Source: Citrifermentans bremense R1
GTDB taxonomy: Bacteria > Desulfobacterota > Desulfuromonadia > Geobacterales > Geobacteraceae
DNA length: 64,000 nt
Assembly: GCF_000426865.1 (NCBI RefSeq)
Contig: NZ_AUGE01000005.1
Span: 248,001 to 312,000 of the forward strand
Direction: 5' to 3'
The notes beneath the pieces are model-generated. The model saw only the letters and a list, made by a program, of their open reading frames with translations, did not search any database and was not told where the DNA came from. Below, piece by piece: positions 9,035-16,611 of the stretch. Made by a program: the position numbers and the translations under genes. The number at the start of each line of letters is the position of its first letter. The stretch's first letter is position 1.

Positions 9035-10225
9035 ATGGGCATCCTCGCCAACACAGTAAGCGTCTGCCATTTCAAGGTCCAAGGAGAACTCCCGACCCAG
9101 GACCTCTACACCTGGGTCACCAAACAACTGGCGGCGAACCGCTTCAATCCGATCGACCAGGGAAGCGAAGAAATGTCGATCGGCTGGGTCCACCTGGACG
9201 ACCCGAAAGCAAGCGACTTCGAGACCCCCGCGGCCTGCTGCCGCGAGCACTACCTCATGTTCACCCTGCGCCGCGACAAGCGCTCGGTCCCCTCGGCCAT
9301 CCTGAAGGCACACCTGGAGAAGGCGCAGGACGAGTTCCTCGCGGAGAACCCCGGCTTCACCAAGGTCCCCAAGCAGAAGCGGGAGGACCTGAAGGAAGCG
9401 GTGCAGGCGATGCTCCTTTCGCAGACGCTCCCGACCCCGGCCACCTACGACGCTGTGTGGGACACCAGAAGCGGCATCCTCACCTTCACCTCGCTTTCCC
9501 CGAAGGTCATCGAACTCTTCGAGGAGCAGTTCAAGAAGACCTTCGAAGGGCTTCGCGTCTCCGCGTTCCACCCCTACGCCCGCGCCGAGAACGTTCTGGA
9601 CGAAGGGAACCAGGTGCTCCTCAAAAAGGCCAACAAGGCAGGCGGCGACAACTATTTGGAGCTGATCAAGGAGAACCAGTGGCTGGGCACGGACTTCATG
9701 CTCTGGCTCATGTACCAGACCATGAACGAGGCCTCCGAGTACAGCGTGAACCAGGAAGGTATCCTGCTGGCGAAGGAGCCGTTCGTGGCCTATCTGGACG
9801 ACCGCGTGGTGTTGCTCGGCTCCGGCGAGAACGGCGCCCAGAAGATCACGGTCGCCGGGCCGCAGGACCACTTCAACGAGGTGAGAAGCGCGCTATTGAA
9901 CAAGAAGCAGATCACCGAGGCGACGCTGCACCTTGAGACCGGCGACGACCACTGGAAGCTGACGCTCAAGGGCGAGCTCTTCCACCTGGCGTCCTTCAAG
10001 TCGCCGGCGGTAAAGCTGGAAAAGGACAGCAGCGTGGACGAGGCGATGGAGCGGGAGGCGGTTTTCTTCGAGAGGATGATGCTATTGGAGAAGGGGACCC
10101 AGCTTTTCGATTCGGTGTTCGCCACCTTCCTGCAGCTCAGGCTCGGCAGCGAATGGGCCGAGCAGGAGAAGGCGATCCAGAAGTGGCTCAACGTCTGCAG
10201 CTTCTGCAACGGGTCGCTCGCGTAG
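9035..10225 (+). CDS. RdgC-like protein (recombination-associated)
   Basis: The 396-residue product begins MGILANTVSVCHFKVQG and contains ENPGFTKVPKQKREDLKEAV and TYDAVWDTRSGILTF, which recall the RdgC pattern of an N-terminal base domain, a KxxREDLK helix and a W-x-D-x-x-xGL strand. E. coli RdgC is a ring-shaped DNA-binding protein of about 300 residues that limits RecA filament loading; this one is about 90 residues longer, and the similarity weakens after residue 200. The start is fixed by GGAG eight to ten bases upstream. Function in recombination is inferred from family resemblance only. Confidence 0.7.
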   Translation: MGILANTVSVCHFKVQGELPTQDLYTWVTKQLAANRFNPIDQGSEEMSIGWVHLDDPKASDFETPAACCREHYLMFTLRRDKRSVPSAILKAHLEKAQDEFLAENPGFTKVPKQKREDLKEAVQAMLLSQTLPTPATYDAVWDTRSGILTFTSLSPKVIELFEEQFKKTFEGLRVSAFHPYARAENVLDEGNQVLLKKANKAGGDNYLELIKENQWLGTDFMLWLMYQTMNEASEYSVNQEGILLAKEPFVAYLDDRVVLLGSGENGAQKITVAGPQDHFNEVRSALLNKKQITEATLHLETGDDHWKLTLKGELFHLASFKSPAVKLEKDSSVDEAMEREAVFFERMMLLEKGTQLFDSVFATFLQLRLGSEWAEQEKAIQKWLNVCSFCNGSLA

Positions 10226-10236
10226 AGGGGGGTGTG

Positions 10237-10270
10237 AGGGGACTGGCTCCGCAAGGTGCCTGTCCCCCTT
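10237..10270. repeat. GGGGAC...GTCCCC hairpin between convergent genes
   Basis: AGGGGAC at 10237-10243 pairs with GTCCCC(C)T at 10262-10269 around a GC-rich loop. The sequence resembles the GGGGACAGGC hairpins at 35464-35513 and 35601-35651 and probably belongs to the same dispersed family. It lies after the RdgC-like gene and before the mnmA stop, where it may help stop transcription, but no T run follows. A second short hairpin, cctccccc/gggggagg, is at 10297-10318. Confidence 0.55.
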
Positions 10271-10335
10271 GCCTCCAGGTTGACCCCCTCCCAACCTCCC
10301 CCCTCCGGGGGGAGGAGCTCCTGTGACTCTCTCGT

Positions 10336-11403
10336 CTAGATCTTCCCTACGATGCGGCCGCCGCCCAGGAGTTCGTCGTCCCGGTAGAAGACCACGGACT
10401 GCCCCGGCGTCACCGACTTCTGCGGCTCGGCAAAGAAAACCTCGCCCAGCCCCTCGCCCAAAAGCTTGACCCGGCACTCTATCGGTTGCTGCCGGTAGCG
10501 GATCTTGCAGGTCGTCTCGAAGGTCTCCCCCTCTACCGGCACCACCCAATTCAGGTCGCAGGCCACGAGCCCCGAGGCAAAGAGCTGTCCGACTTCGCCG
10601 ACCACCACCCTCCCCTCCAGCGCATCGATCGACACCACGTAAAGAGGCTCCTTCCAGGCGACGCCTAGCCCACGCCTCTGGCCGATGGTGTACCGGTGGG
10701 TGCCGCTGTGCCTTCCCAGCACGGTCCCGTCGATATGGACGATGTCGCCGCTTTTCCCCGCGACTCGCCCCCCCTTTTCCAGGAAGGCTACGTAGTCGTC
10801 GCCGGGAACGAAGCAGATCTCCTGGCTGTCGCTCTTTTGCGCCACCGGGAGCCCGAACTTTTCCGCAAGCCTGCGCACCTCGTCCTTGCTCGGCATGCCA
10901 CCCAGCGGGAAGACCACATGGGAGAGCTGCCTTTGGGTCAGCGTGTAGAGGAAGTAGGACTGGTCCTTGGCGAGAAAAGCCGCTTTGAGCAGGTGATAGC
11001 TACCGCCATCGTCCCTGCTGGTCCTCACGTAATGGCCGGTCGCCAGGTACTCCGCCCCCAGTTCCAGCGCCTTGTCCAACAAAAGCCCGAACTTGACGTA
11101 GCGGTTGCAGCGGACACACGGGTTGGGGGTCTCGCCCCCCAGGTACTGCGCGCGGAAGTCGTCCATGATGAGGCGCGAGAATTGCTCCTCCAGATGCACC
11201 AGGTGGAATTCGATCCCCAGGTACTCGGCGACGATCTGCGCGTCCCCCTTGGCCTGCGGGTCCTCGCCGTCGCGCGCAAAGAGCTTCATATTGATACCGA
11301 TCACCTCCGCACCCTGCTCTTTGAGGAGGGCGGCGACCGTGGACGAATCAACTCCGCCGCTCATGGCGACGGCTACTTTCTTGCCTTTAAAATTCCCTGA
11401 CAT
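10336..11403 (-). CDS. mnmA: tRNA-specific 2-thiouridylase MnmA
   Basis: Thiolates U34 of Lys, Glu and Gln tRNAs using persulfide sulfur and ATP in the cytosol. In 355 residues it shows the PP-loop AMSGGVDSS near residue 13, the first catalytic cysteine in TPNPCVRCN, the second in QEICFVPGDDY, and the C-terminal beta-barrel domains. The ATG at 11401-11403 (MSGNFKGKK) has GGAG five bases upstream; the open frame continues 21 codons further but without support. It is convergent with the RdgC-like gene and divergent from the HDOD gene. Confidence 0.95.
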   Translation of the reverse strand: MSGNFKGKKVAVAMSGGVDSSTVAALLKEQGAEVIGINMKLFARDGEDPQAKGDAQIVAEYLGIEFHLVHLEEQFSRLIMDDFRAQYLGGETPNPCVRCNRYVKFGLLLDKALELGAEYLATGHYVRTSRDDGGSYHLLKAAFLAKDQSYFLYTLTQRQLSHVVFPLGGMPSKDEVRRLAEKFGLPVAQKSDSQEICFVPGDDYVAFLEKGGRVAGKSGDIVHIDGTVLGRHSGTHRYTIGQRRGLGVAWKEPLYVVSIDALEGRVVVGEVGQLFASGLVACDLNWVVPVEGETFETTCKIRYRQQPIECRVKLLGEGLGEVFFAEPQKSVTPGQSVVFYRDDELLGGGRIVGKI

Positions 11404-11623
11404 AACATCTCCGTTTGCTTTACTACAGGCGCATCCATAGTTGACCAATTCGCTCTCCCATGGCAACTGTTTTTATCAAACAGTGCCGCTCCCCTTGCCA
11501 GTCAGAGGAACAGATGAAAAAAGGGCCAGAAAGTTCCGGCTACACAACAATTTGCTGTTGTTATCTTTCCGGCACTTGCTTTAAACTGTCGAGTGGCTCG
11601 AATCCTTGCTCAGGAGAACCGCT

Positions 11624-12454
11624 ATGCCCTTATCGCTCACCATCAGGCGCCTGTTGACCAACCAGCCGATAGATCTGCCGGTCTTCCACCCGGTGGCGCT
11701 GAGGCTGCAGCACCTCCTTGCGACCCCGGACTTCTCGATGGCCCAGGTAGTCACGCTGGCCAACGAGGATCAGTCGCTGGCGGGACAGATCCTGAAGATG
11801 GCCAACTCCACCATGTACATCGGGCGTGTCCGCACCGAGACCATCAAGGACGCGGTAATCAGGCTAGGCGCCCAGCAGGTGTGCAACCTGGCGATGGCGG
11901 CTTCGCAGGCAGGGCTCCATGTATCGGACAACCGCGTCATCAACGGATTCATGCAGTCGCTTTGGCTGCACAGCCATGCCTGCGCCATGGGAAGCCGCTG
12001 GCTGGCCCGCAGCGCCGGCTATCCGCAGCACGCGGACCAGGCGTACATGGGGGGGCTTTTACACGACATAGGGAAGCTCTACCTGCTGAAATCACTGGAG
12101 CGGCTGAACCAGTCGGGTGTGGCGCAAGCCGCGCTGGAGGATGACCTGCTGCTGGAGATTTTCGAGGAACTGCACGTGGAGCAGGGGTGCCGCCTGATGG
12201 AGCACTGGAACATGCCGAAGGTGTACTACAACGTAGTGGCCAACCATCACGACGAGAATTTCGAGACCACGGACATCGTGTTGACGGCGGTGCGGCTGGT
12301 GAACAAGGCATGCAAGCTGAAGGGAATCGGGCTTGTCGTCGACCCGACCATCGATCTCGAAAGCGAGCCGGAAGCCGCGCTTTTGCAGTTGACGCCGGAA
12401 GAGATAGACGAGCTCATGGAAGTCCTGGACGACTCCCAGGAGCTGTCGCTGTAA
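11624..12454 (+). CDS. HDOD domain protein
   Basis: A 276-residue stand-alone HDOD protein, the HD-related domain lacking full phosphohydrolase residues that is common in bacterial signalling. The domain spans about 15-215: QILKMANSTMYIG, TIKDAVIRLGAQQVCNLAM, and GGLLHDIGKLYLL with the conserved HD-like pair, then VAAHH-like VVANHHDE. The ATG at 11624 has AGGAG eight bases upstream. Its last 41 bases overlap the 3' end of the convergent Nudix gene. Such proteins often act with c-di-GMP or chemotaxis pathways in Geobacter, but no partner is adjacent, so its role is open. Confidence 0.9.
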   Translation: MPLSLTIRRLLTNQPIDLPVFHPVALRLQHLLATPDFSMAQVVTLANEDQSLAGQILKMANSTMYIGRVRTETIKDAVIRLGAQQVCNLAMAASQAGLHVSDNRVINGFMQSLWLHSHACAMGSRWLARSAGYPQHADQAYMGGLLHDIGKLYLLKSLERLNQSGVAQAALEDDLLLEIFEELHVEQGCRLMEHWNMPKVYYNVVANHHDENFETTDIVLTAVRLVNKACKLKGIGLVVDPTIDLESEPEAALLQLTPEEIDELMEVLDDSQELSL

Positions 12455-12881
12455 AAAGGGGCTCTGCCTCTCCCCGCATTTGCTGGTATTCCAGTATTAT
12501 CGGCAGGTCCGCGTCGGCCCACTCCAGTTCCAGCATCTTCGCGGGAAGGAGCCATCTCACCTCGGAGTGCTCGTAAAGGGTGATCTCGCCGGAAGCGATG
12601 CGGCAAAGGTAGGGATACAAGGTCACGTCGAAGCTGGGGTAGCTGTGGGTGGCCGGCGTCAGCGCCTGTCCCACCTCTACCTCCACGCCCATTTCCTCGA
12701 CCATCTCGCGCTTCAAACACTCCTCGCGCCCCTCGCCGGGCTCGATCTTCCCCCCCGGGAATTCCCACTTGAGAGGCAGGTTCATCGAGGCGCTCCTGAG
12801 CGCCGACAGCACCAGCCCGTCCCGCTCAACGATGGCGCAGGCGACATGCACGTGTCTTCTCTGTTCTTCTGTATGGCTCAT
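12414..12881 (-). CDS. Nudix hydrolase, MutT-like (8-oxo-dGTP type)
   Basis: A 155-residue Nudix enzyme with the full box at 43-65 (GGKIEPGEGREECLKREMVE then EMG), so it should hydrolyse a nucleoside diphosphate linked substrate, probably oxidised dGTP, given the MutT-like VACAIVERDGLVLSALRS opening. I start it at the ATG 12879-12881 (MSHTEEQ) with GAGG eight bases upstream; the longer frame runs back into the antitoxin remnant. The C-terminal tail overlaps the end of the convergent HDOD gene by 41 bases, unusual and possibly a gained extension. Confidence 0.88.
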   Translation of the reverse strand: MSHTEEQRRHVHVACAIVERDGLVLSALRSASMNLPLKWEFPGGKIEPGEGREECLKREMVEEMGVEVEVGQALTPATHSYPSFDVTLYPYLCRIASGEITLYEHSEVRWLLPAKMLELEWADADLPIILEYQQMRGEAEPLFTATAPGSRPGLP

Positions 12882-12900
12882 TCGTAGTGCCTCTGTCAGC

Positions 12901-13120
12901 TCACCAGCCTGGCTCTTCGCTGCATTCATCGAGCGGCGTAGCCAGACCTTCCAGGATCGACTCGCGCATGCCGTTCACTCCCAGCCAGCCACTCCTCCTC
13001 AGTGAGAGAAATAGCGTTTCCCAGCTTTCCAGTGATGCACATCGGCTCGTGGGACTCAGCGGCTTCATCGATCAACTTGTAGATATTGGCTCTGGCTGCA
13101 GTGGGGGAAACTGTTTTCAT
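12901..13120 (-). pseudogene. Phd/YefM-family antitoxin, frameshifted remnant
   Basis: The ATG at 13118-13120 with GAGGAG seven bases upstream opens MKTVSPTAARANIYKLIDEA and continues through EPMCITGKLGNAISLTEEEW, an antitoxin N-terminus. The frame then leaves the family. In another frame the tail resumes as GMRESILEGLATPLDECSEE and ends PGW before a TGA at 12901-12903, matching the usual end of this family. Between the W codon and the G codon only 16 bases remain where family members I recall have about 39, so a roughly 23-base deletion would explain the break. The toxin gene expected right downstream is absent; the Nudix gene follows at once. Confidence 0.75.
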
Positions 13121-13188
13121 CGCACGCTCCTCGGGCGAAAACCTACGCGAAGGGGGAGTTGCGGTCAAGGATTATTAGCGGCCCGCGC

Positions 13189-14319
13189 CTACCCCAGCGT
13201 CTTCTTGAACCTGAGGACGGCGGTGGAGAGGATGGTGACGCCGATCAGGAGCAGCGCCGCCATCTGCGGCCAAAGGATGTCGACGCCGACTCCCTTCTGG
13301 AAGATGGCGCGGATGATGACCAGGAAAAAGCGCATGGGGTTCACCAGGGTGAACCACTGCACGATTTGGGGCATGCTCTCGATGGGAAAGGCGAACCCGG
13401 AGAGGAGGATGGCGGGAAAAAGAACGAAGAAGGCGCTCATCATCGCCTGCTGCTGGGTGCGGCTGATGGTGGAGATGAGCAGCCCGATACCCAGCGAACT
13501 CATCAGGAAGAGGGCGGTGGCTAAGTAGAGAAGCGGTATGGAGCCGCGCAGCGGCACCTCGAACCAGAACACCGCGACCAGCGAAATGATCGTCACGTTG
13601 ATGAAGCCGATGAGGATGAAAGGGATGCTCTTGCCCAGGATGAACTCCCCCTTCCCTATCGGGGTCACTATCACCTGCTCGATGGTCCCGATCTCCTTCT
13701 CGCGCACCACGGCCATGCTGGAGAGAAGCATGGTGATGATGAAGACGATGTTGGTGATGACCGCGGGGACGTAGTAGTTGCGGCTTTCCAGATTCTCGTT
13801 GAACCAGGCGCGGCTCACCAGTTCGACTCCCCCGGGAAAAGTCCGCACTCCGCCGTGGCGCGCGCCCCACTCCTCTTGCAGGCGAGCGTTGTATCCCCCG
13901 ACGATCCTTGAGGCGTAGTTGAGCGCGATGCCGGCGGTGTTGGAGTCGGTTCCATCCAGGATCATCTGCAGTTGCGCCCCCCTCCCCCCGACGAGCCGCT
14001 CGCTTAAGCCCCGGTTCATCCTGAGCACCGCCTTCACCTCGCCTCGGTCGATCAGCTCCTGGGCCTTCTTGTCGTCGTAGACCCGGGCCTCAAGCCGGAA
14101 GTAACCCGACTTGACGAACAGGTCCGCTATCTCCCGGCTCTGGCTGCTGTTGTCGAGATCGTAGACGGCGGTCGCCACCTCGCGCACGTCGGTATTCACC
14201 GCGTAGCCGAAGATGAGGGTCTGCACCACCGGGATCACGAACATCACGAAGCGCATGCGCGGGTCGCGCAGCACCTGGATGAATTCCTTGACCAGCATGG
14301 CTTTCAGCCGTTCGATCAC
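13189..14319 (-). CDS. ABC-2 type permease (YbhR/YhhJ-like)
   Basis: Inner-membrane exporter subunit of 376 residues. One helix near 22-42 (FVMFVIPVVQTLIFGYAV) is followed by a large extracytoplasmic domain (about 45-175) and five C-terminal helices, including the ABC-2 stretch EKEIGTIEQVIVTPIGKGEF. The start is a GTG at 14317-14319, ten bases after the stop of its sister permease. It is the last gene of the operon beginning with the adaptor at 22542. In E. coli the related YbhGFSR exporter acts in cation and drug efflux, but the substrate here is unknown. Confidence 0.9.
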   Translation of the reverse strand: MIERLKAMLVKEFIQVLRDPRMRFVMFVIPVVQTLIFGYAVNTDVREVATAVYDLDNSSQSREIADLFVKSGYFRLEARVYDDKKAQELIDRGEVKAVLRMNRGLSERLVGGRGAQLQMILDGTDSNTAGIALNYASRIVGGYNARLQEEWGARHGGVRTFPGGVELVSRAWFNENLESRNYYVPAVITNIVFIITMLLSSMAVVREKEIGTIEQVIVTPIGKGEFILGKSIPFILIGFINVTIISLVAVFWFEVPLRGSIPLLYLATALFLMSSLGIGLLISTISRTQQQAMMSAFFVLFPAILLSGFAFPIESMPQIVQWFTLVNPMRFFLVIIRAIFQKGVGVDILWPQMAALLLIGVTILSTAVLRFKKTLG

Positions 14320-14329
14320 GCTCGCCCCC

Positions 14330-15463
14330 TCACTCGATCTTCTTGCGCAGCTTGTGGTGCGCCAGGGTGAGCACCAGCGCGGCGAAGGCCAAAAGAAAGA
14401 GCGCCTCGCCGACGAGAAGCCTAAGCCCCAGCCCCTTCAGATAGATGCCGCGCAAGAGGGTGACGAAATAGCGCGCGGTGATGACGTGGGTGAAGAGCTG
14501 GATCGGGTACGGCATGTTGGCGATGGGGAAGACGAACCCCGAAAGCAGGAAGGCGGGGAGCATGGTGGCCACGAGCGCGATCTGGCTGGAGAGGAACTGG
14601 CTCTTGGTGACGATGCTGATCAGCATCCCCAGAGAAAGGGCGCCGGCCAGGAAGACGGAACAGGAGGCGAAGATGAGCCAGAGTTGCCCGCGCATCGGGA
14701 TGTCGAAGACGAACTCCCCGACGAGAATGGCGAGCAAAAGGTCGAGCATGCCGATGCAGAAGTAGGGGATCAGCTTCCCCAGGATCAGCTCGCCGCGGGT
14801 CACCGGCGTCGCGATCAACTGCTCCATGGTCCCCACCTCCCATTCCCGCGCCACGGTGAGGGAGGTCAAAAGGGCGGCGATCACCATCATCACGACGGCG
14901 ATCAGCCCGGGGAAGATGTAGTTGCGCGACTCCATGTCGCTGTTGAACCAGACCCGCGGCTCAAGATCCAGCCCCGCAGCAGGCTGAGGCAGGCCGCCCC
15001 TTCTCATGGAGTCGAGGGTCACCTGGTTGCTGTAGGAGCGGGTCACACCCTCGGCGTACCCCAGGGCATAGGAGGCGACGTTGGAATCGCTTCCGTCGAT
15101 GATGGCCTGAACGGAGGAGCCGCGCCCGGAGGCTACCCCGCGGGCGAAGTCTACCGGGACCACCAGCGCGATCACCGCCCGCCGGGCCTCGATGGCCCGC
15201 TCGATCTCCCCGTAGCCCCCCGCTTCCCCTACCAGCTGGAAGTAGCGCGAGGCGCTGAAGCCGCCGATGAAGGTGCGGCTGGCGGGGGTCTGGCTCTGAT
15301 CCCAGACGACGAGCGGCACGCGGTCCACGTCGAGGGTAAGCGCGTAGCCGAAGAGAAAGAGCATCACCAGCGGGATGGCGATGCCGATCCCGAGGCTCCT
15401 CCAGTCCCTAAGGACGTGCAGGAACTCCTTGCGGGCTACAGCCGAGACCCGCTTCGCCTTCAC
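14330..15463 (-). CDS. ABC-2 type permease (YbhS/YhhJ-like)
   Basis: Second exporter membrane subunit, 377 residues, same layout: helix at about 24-44, extracytoplasmic domain to about 185, five helices at the C-terminus and the ABC-2 motif REWEVGTMEQLIATPVTRGEL. It starts at a GTG (15461-15463) that overlaps the TGA stop of the upstream response regulator-kinase gene in GTGA. That overlap ties translation of an exporter subunit to a signalling protein. It pairs with the permease at 13189-14319, probably as a heterodimer. Confidence 0.9.
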   Translation of the reverse strand: MKAKRVSAVARKEFLHVLRDWRSLGIGIAIPLVMLFLFGYALTLDVDRVPLVVWDQSQTPASRTFIGGFSASRYFQLVGEAGGYGEIERAIEARRAVIALVVPVDFARGVASGRGSSVQAIIDGSDSNVASYALGYAEGVTRSYSNQVTLDSMRRGGLPQPAAGLDLEPRVWFNSDMESRNYIFPGLIAVVMMVIAALLTSLTVAREWEVGTMEQLIATPVTRGELILGKLIPYFCIGMLDLLLAILVGEFVFDIPMRGQLWLIFASCSVFLAGALSLGMLISIVTKSQFLSSQIALVATMLPAFLLSGFVFPIANMPYPIQLFTHVITARYFVTLLRGIYLKGLGLRLLVGEALFLLAFAALVLTLAHHKLRKKIE

Positions 15464-16611
15464 TGGCGCACTCCGTCCGCGAAGGGGGGAGCGTCGGCCG
15501 ATTCGGGCTCAGGAAGGAGCAGGGGGATCTGCATCTGGAACAGGGAGCCCCCTCCCGGCGAGCTCTCCGCCCAGATGCTCCCGTCCATAAGCTCTGTCAT
15601 GCGCCGGGCCAGGGTGAGCCCCAGCCCGAGACCCGGAAACGAGCGTGTAATGGAGCCGTCGGACTGGGTGAAGTCGCTGAAGACCCGCTCCAGGTCGGCC
15701 GGATCTATGCCGACGCCGGTGTCGGCGACGGAGAATTGCAGCATCTGCTCTCCCGCCACCTCCTGGAGATGCACTTCCAGCGATACCTTGCCGGCCGTGG
15801 TGAACTTGACGGCGTTTCCCAGCAGCATGGTAAGGACCTTGTGCAGCATCGCCTGGTCGCTGCTGACCGCCTCGGGAAGGGCAGGATCGAGGGTCACCAT
15901 GAAATCGAGCCCCTTGCCCTCAGCCTGCGTCCGGGCCTCCATGGCAACGGTGTCCAGGAAGGCCTTGAGCAGGAAGGGGCGGTACTCGGGAGCGGTCCCC
16001 TCCCCTTCGAGCCTGCTGGTCTCGATCAGGTCCTCGACGATTCCCAAAAGGCGCAGCGCGGATTTCTGCACCATGGTCAGGTACTTCCGCTTGTTGTCGT
16101 CCTCCTCGCTGTCGAGAACCAGGTCGGTCATGCCGATGATGGGGGTGAGCGGGGTGCGCAACTCGTGGCTCACGCTTCTCAGGAATTCCTTCTTGGCGCG
16201 GTCGGCGGCGCTGGCGAGCGTCTCCAGAAGGTCCCGGTACCTTTTCAGCTCCAGATGGTTCTTCACCCGGGCGCGCACGATGTGGGGGGAGATCGGCTTG
16301 GTGAGGTAATCTATCGCGCCGAGTTCCAGCCCCTTGATCTCCTCCTCCTCGCCGATCATGGCGGTGACGAAGATGATCGGGATGTCGCGGGTGGCGGGGT
16401 CTCCCTTCAGGATGGAGCAGAGTTCATAGCCGTCCATCCCGGGCATCATGATGTCCAAAAGGATCAGGTCCGGCTTGTCGGCGCGGATCAGTTCCAGGGC
16501 ATCCGCCCCGCTGGTGGCGAAGAAAAGTTCGTACTCCTCCCCGAGTGTCTCGCTGAGGATCTCGATATTGGCAGGGGTATCATCGACGATCATGACCGTC
16601 TGGCGTTTCAT
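15460..16611 (-). CDS. Response regulator-histidine kinase fusion
   Basis: A soluble 383-residue signalling protein. An N-terminal receiver domain (1-120) has the acidic pair D10/D11, phospho-acceptor D53 in LLDIMMPG and K105 in TKP. A HisKA domain follows with H149 in [10 protein letters not shown], then an HATPase domain with N-box GNAVKFT, DTGVGID and GLGLGLT. No output domain or membrane segment is present, so it probably relays phosphate from the upstream hybrid kinase. It overlaps that kinase gene by ATGA and the downstream permease gene by GTGA. Final DNA-binding regulator not in this operon. Confidence 0.93.
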   Translation of the reverse strand: MKRQTVMIVDDTPANIEILSETLGEEYELFFATSGADALELIRADKPDLILLDIMMPGMDGYELCSILKGDPATRDIPIIFVTAMIGEEEEIKGLELGAIDYLTKPISPHIVRARVKNHLELKRYRDLLETLASAADRAKKEFLRSVSHELRTPLTPIIGMTDLVLDSEEDDNKRKYLTMVQKSALRLLGIVEDLIETSRLEGEGTAPEYRPFLLKAFLDTVAMEARTQAEGKGLDFMVTLDPALPEAVSSDQAMLHKVLTMLLGNAVKFTTAGKVSLEVHLQEVAGEQMLQFSVADTGVGIDPADLERVFSDFTQSDGSITRSFPGLGLGLTLARRMTELMDGSIWAESSPGGGSLFQMQIPLLLPEPESADAPPFADGVRQ

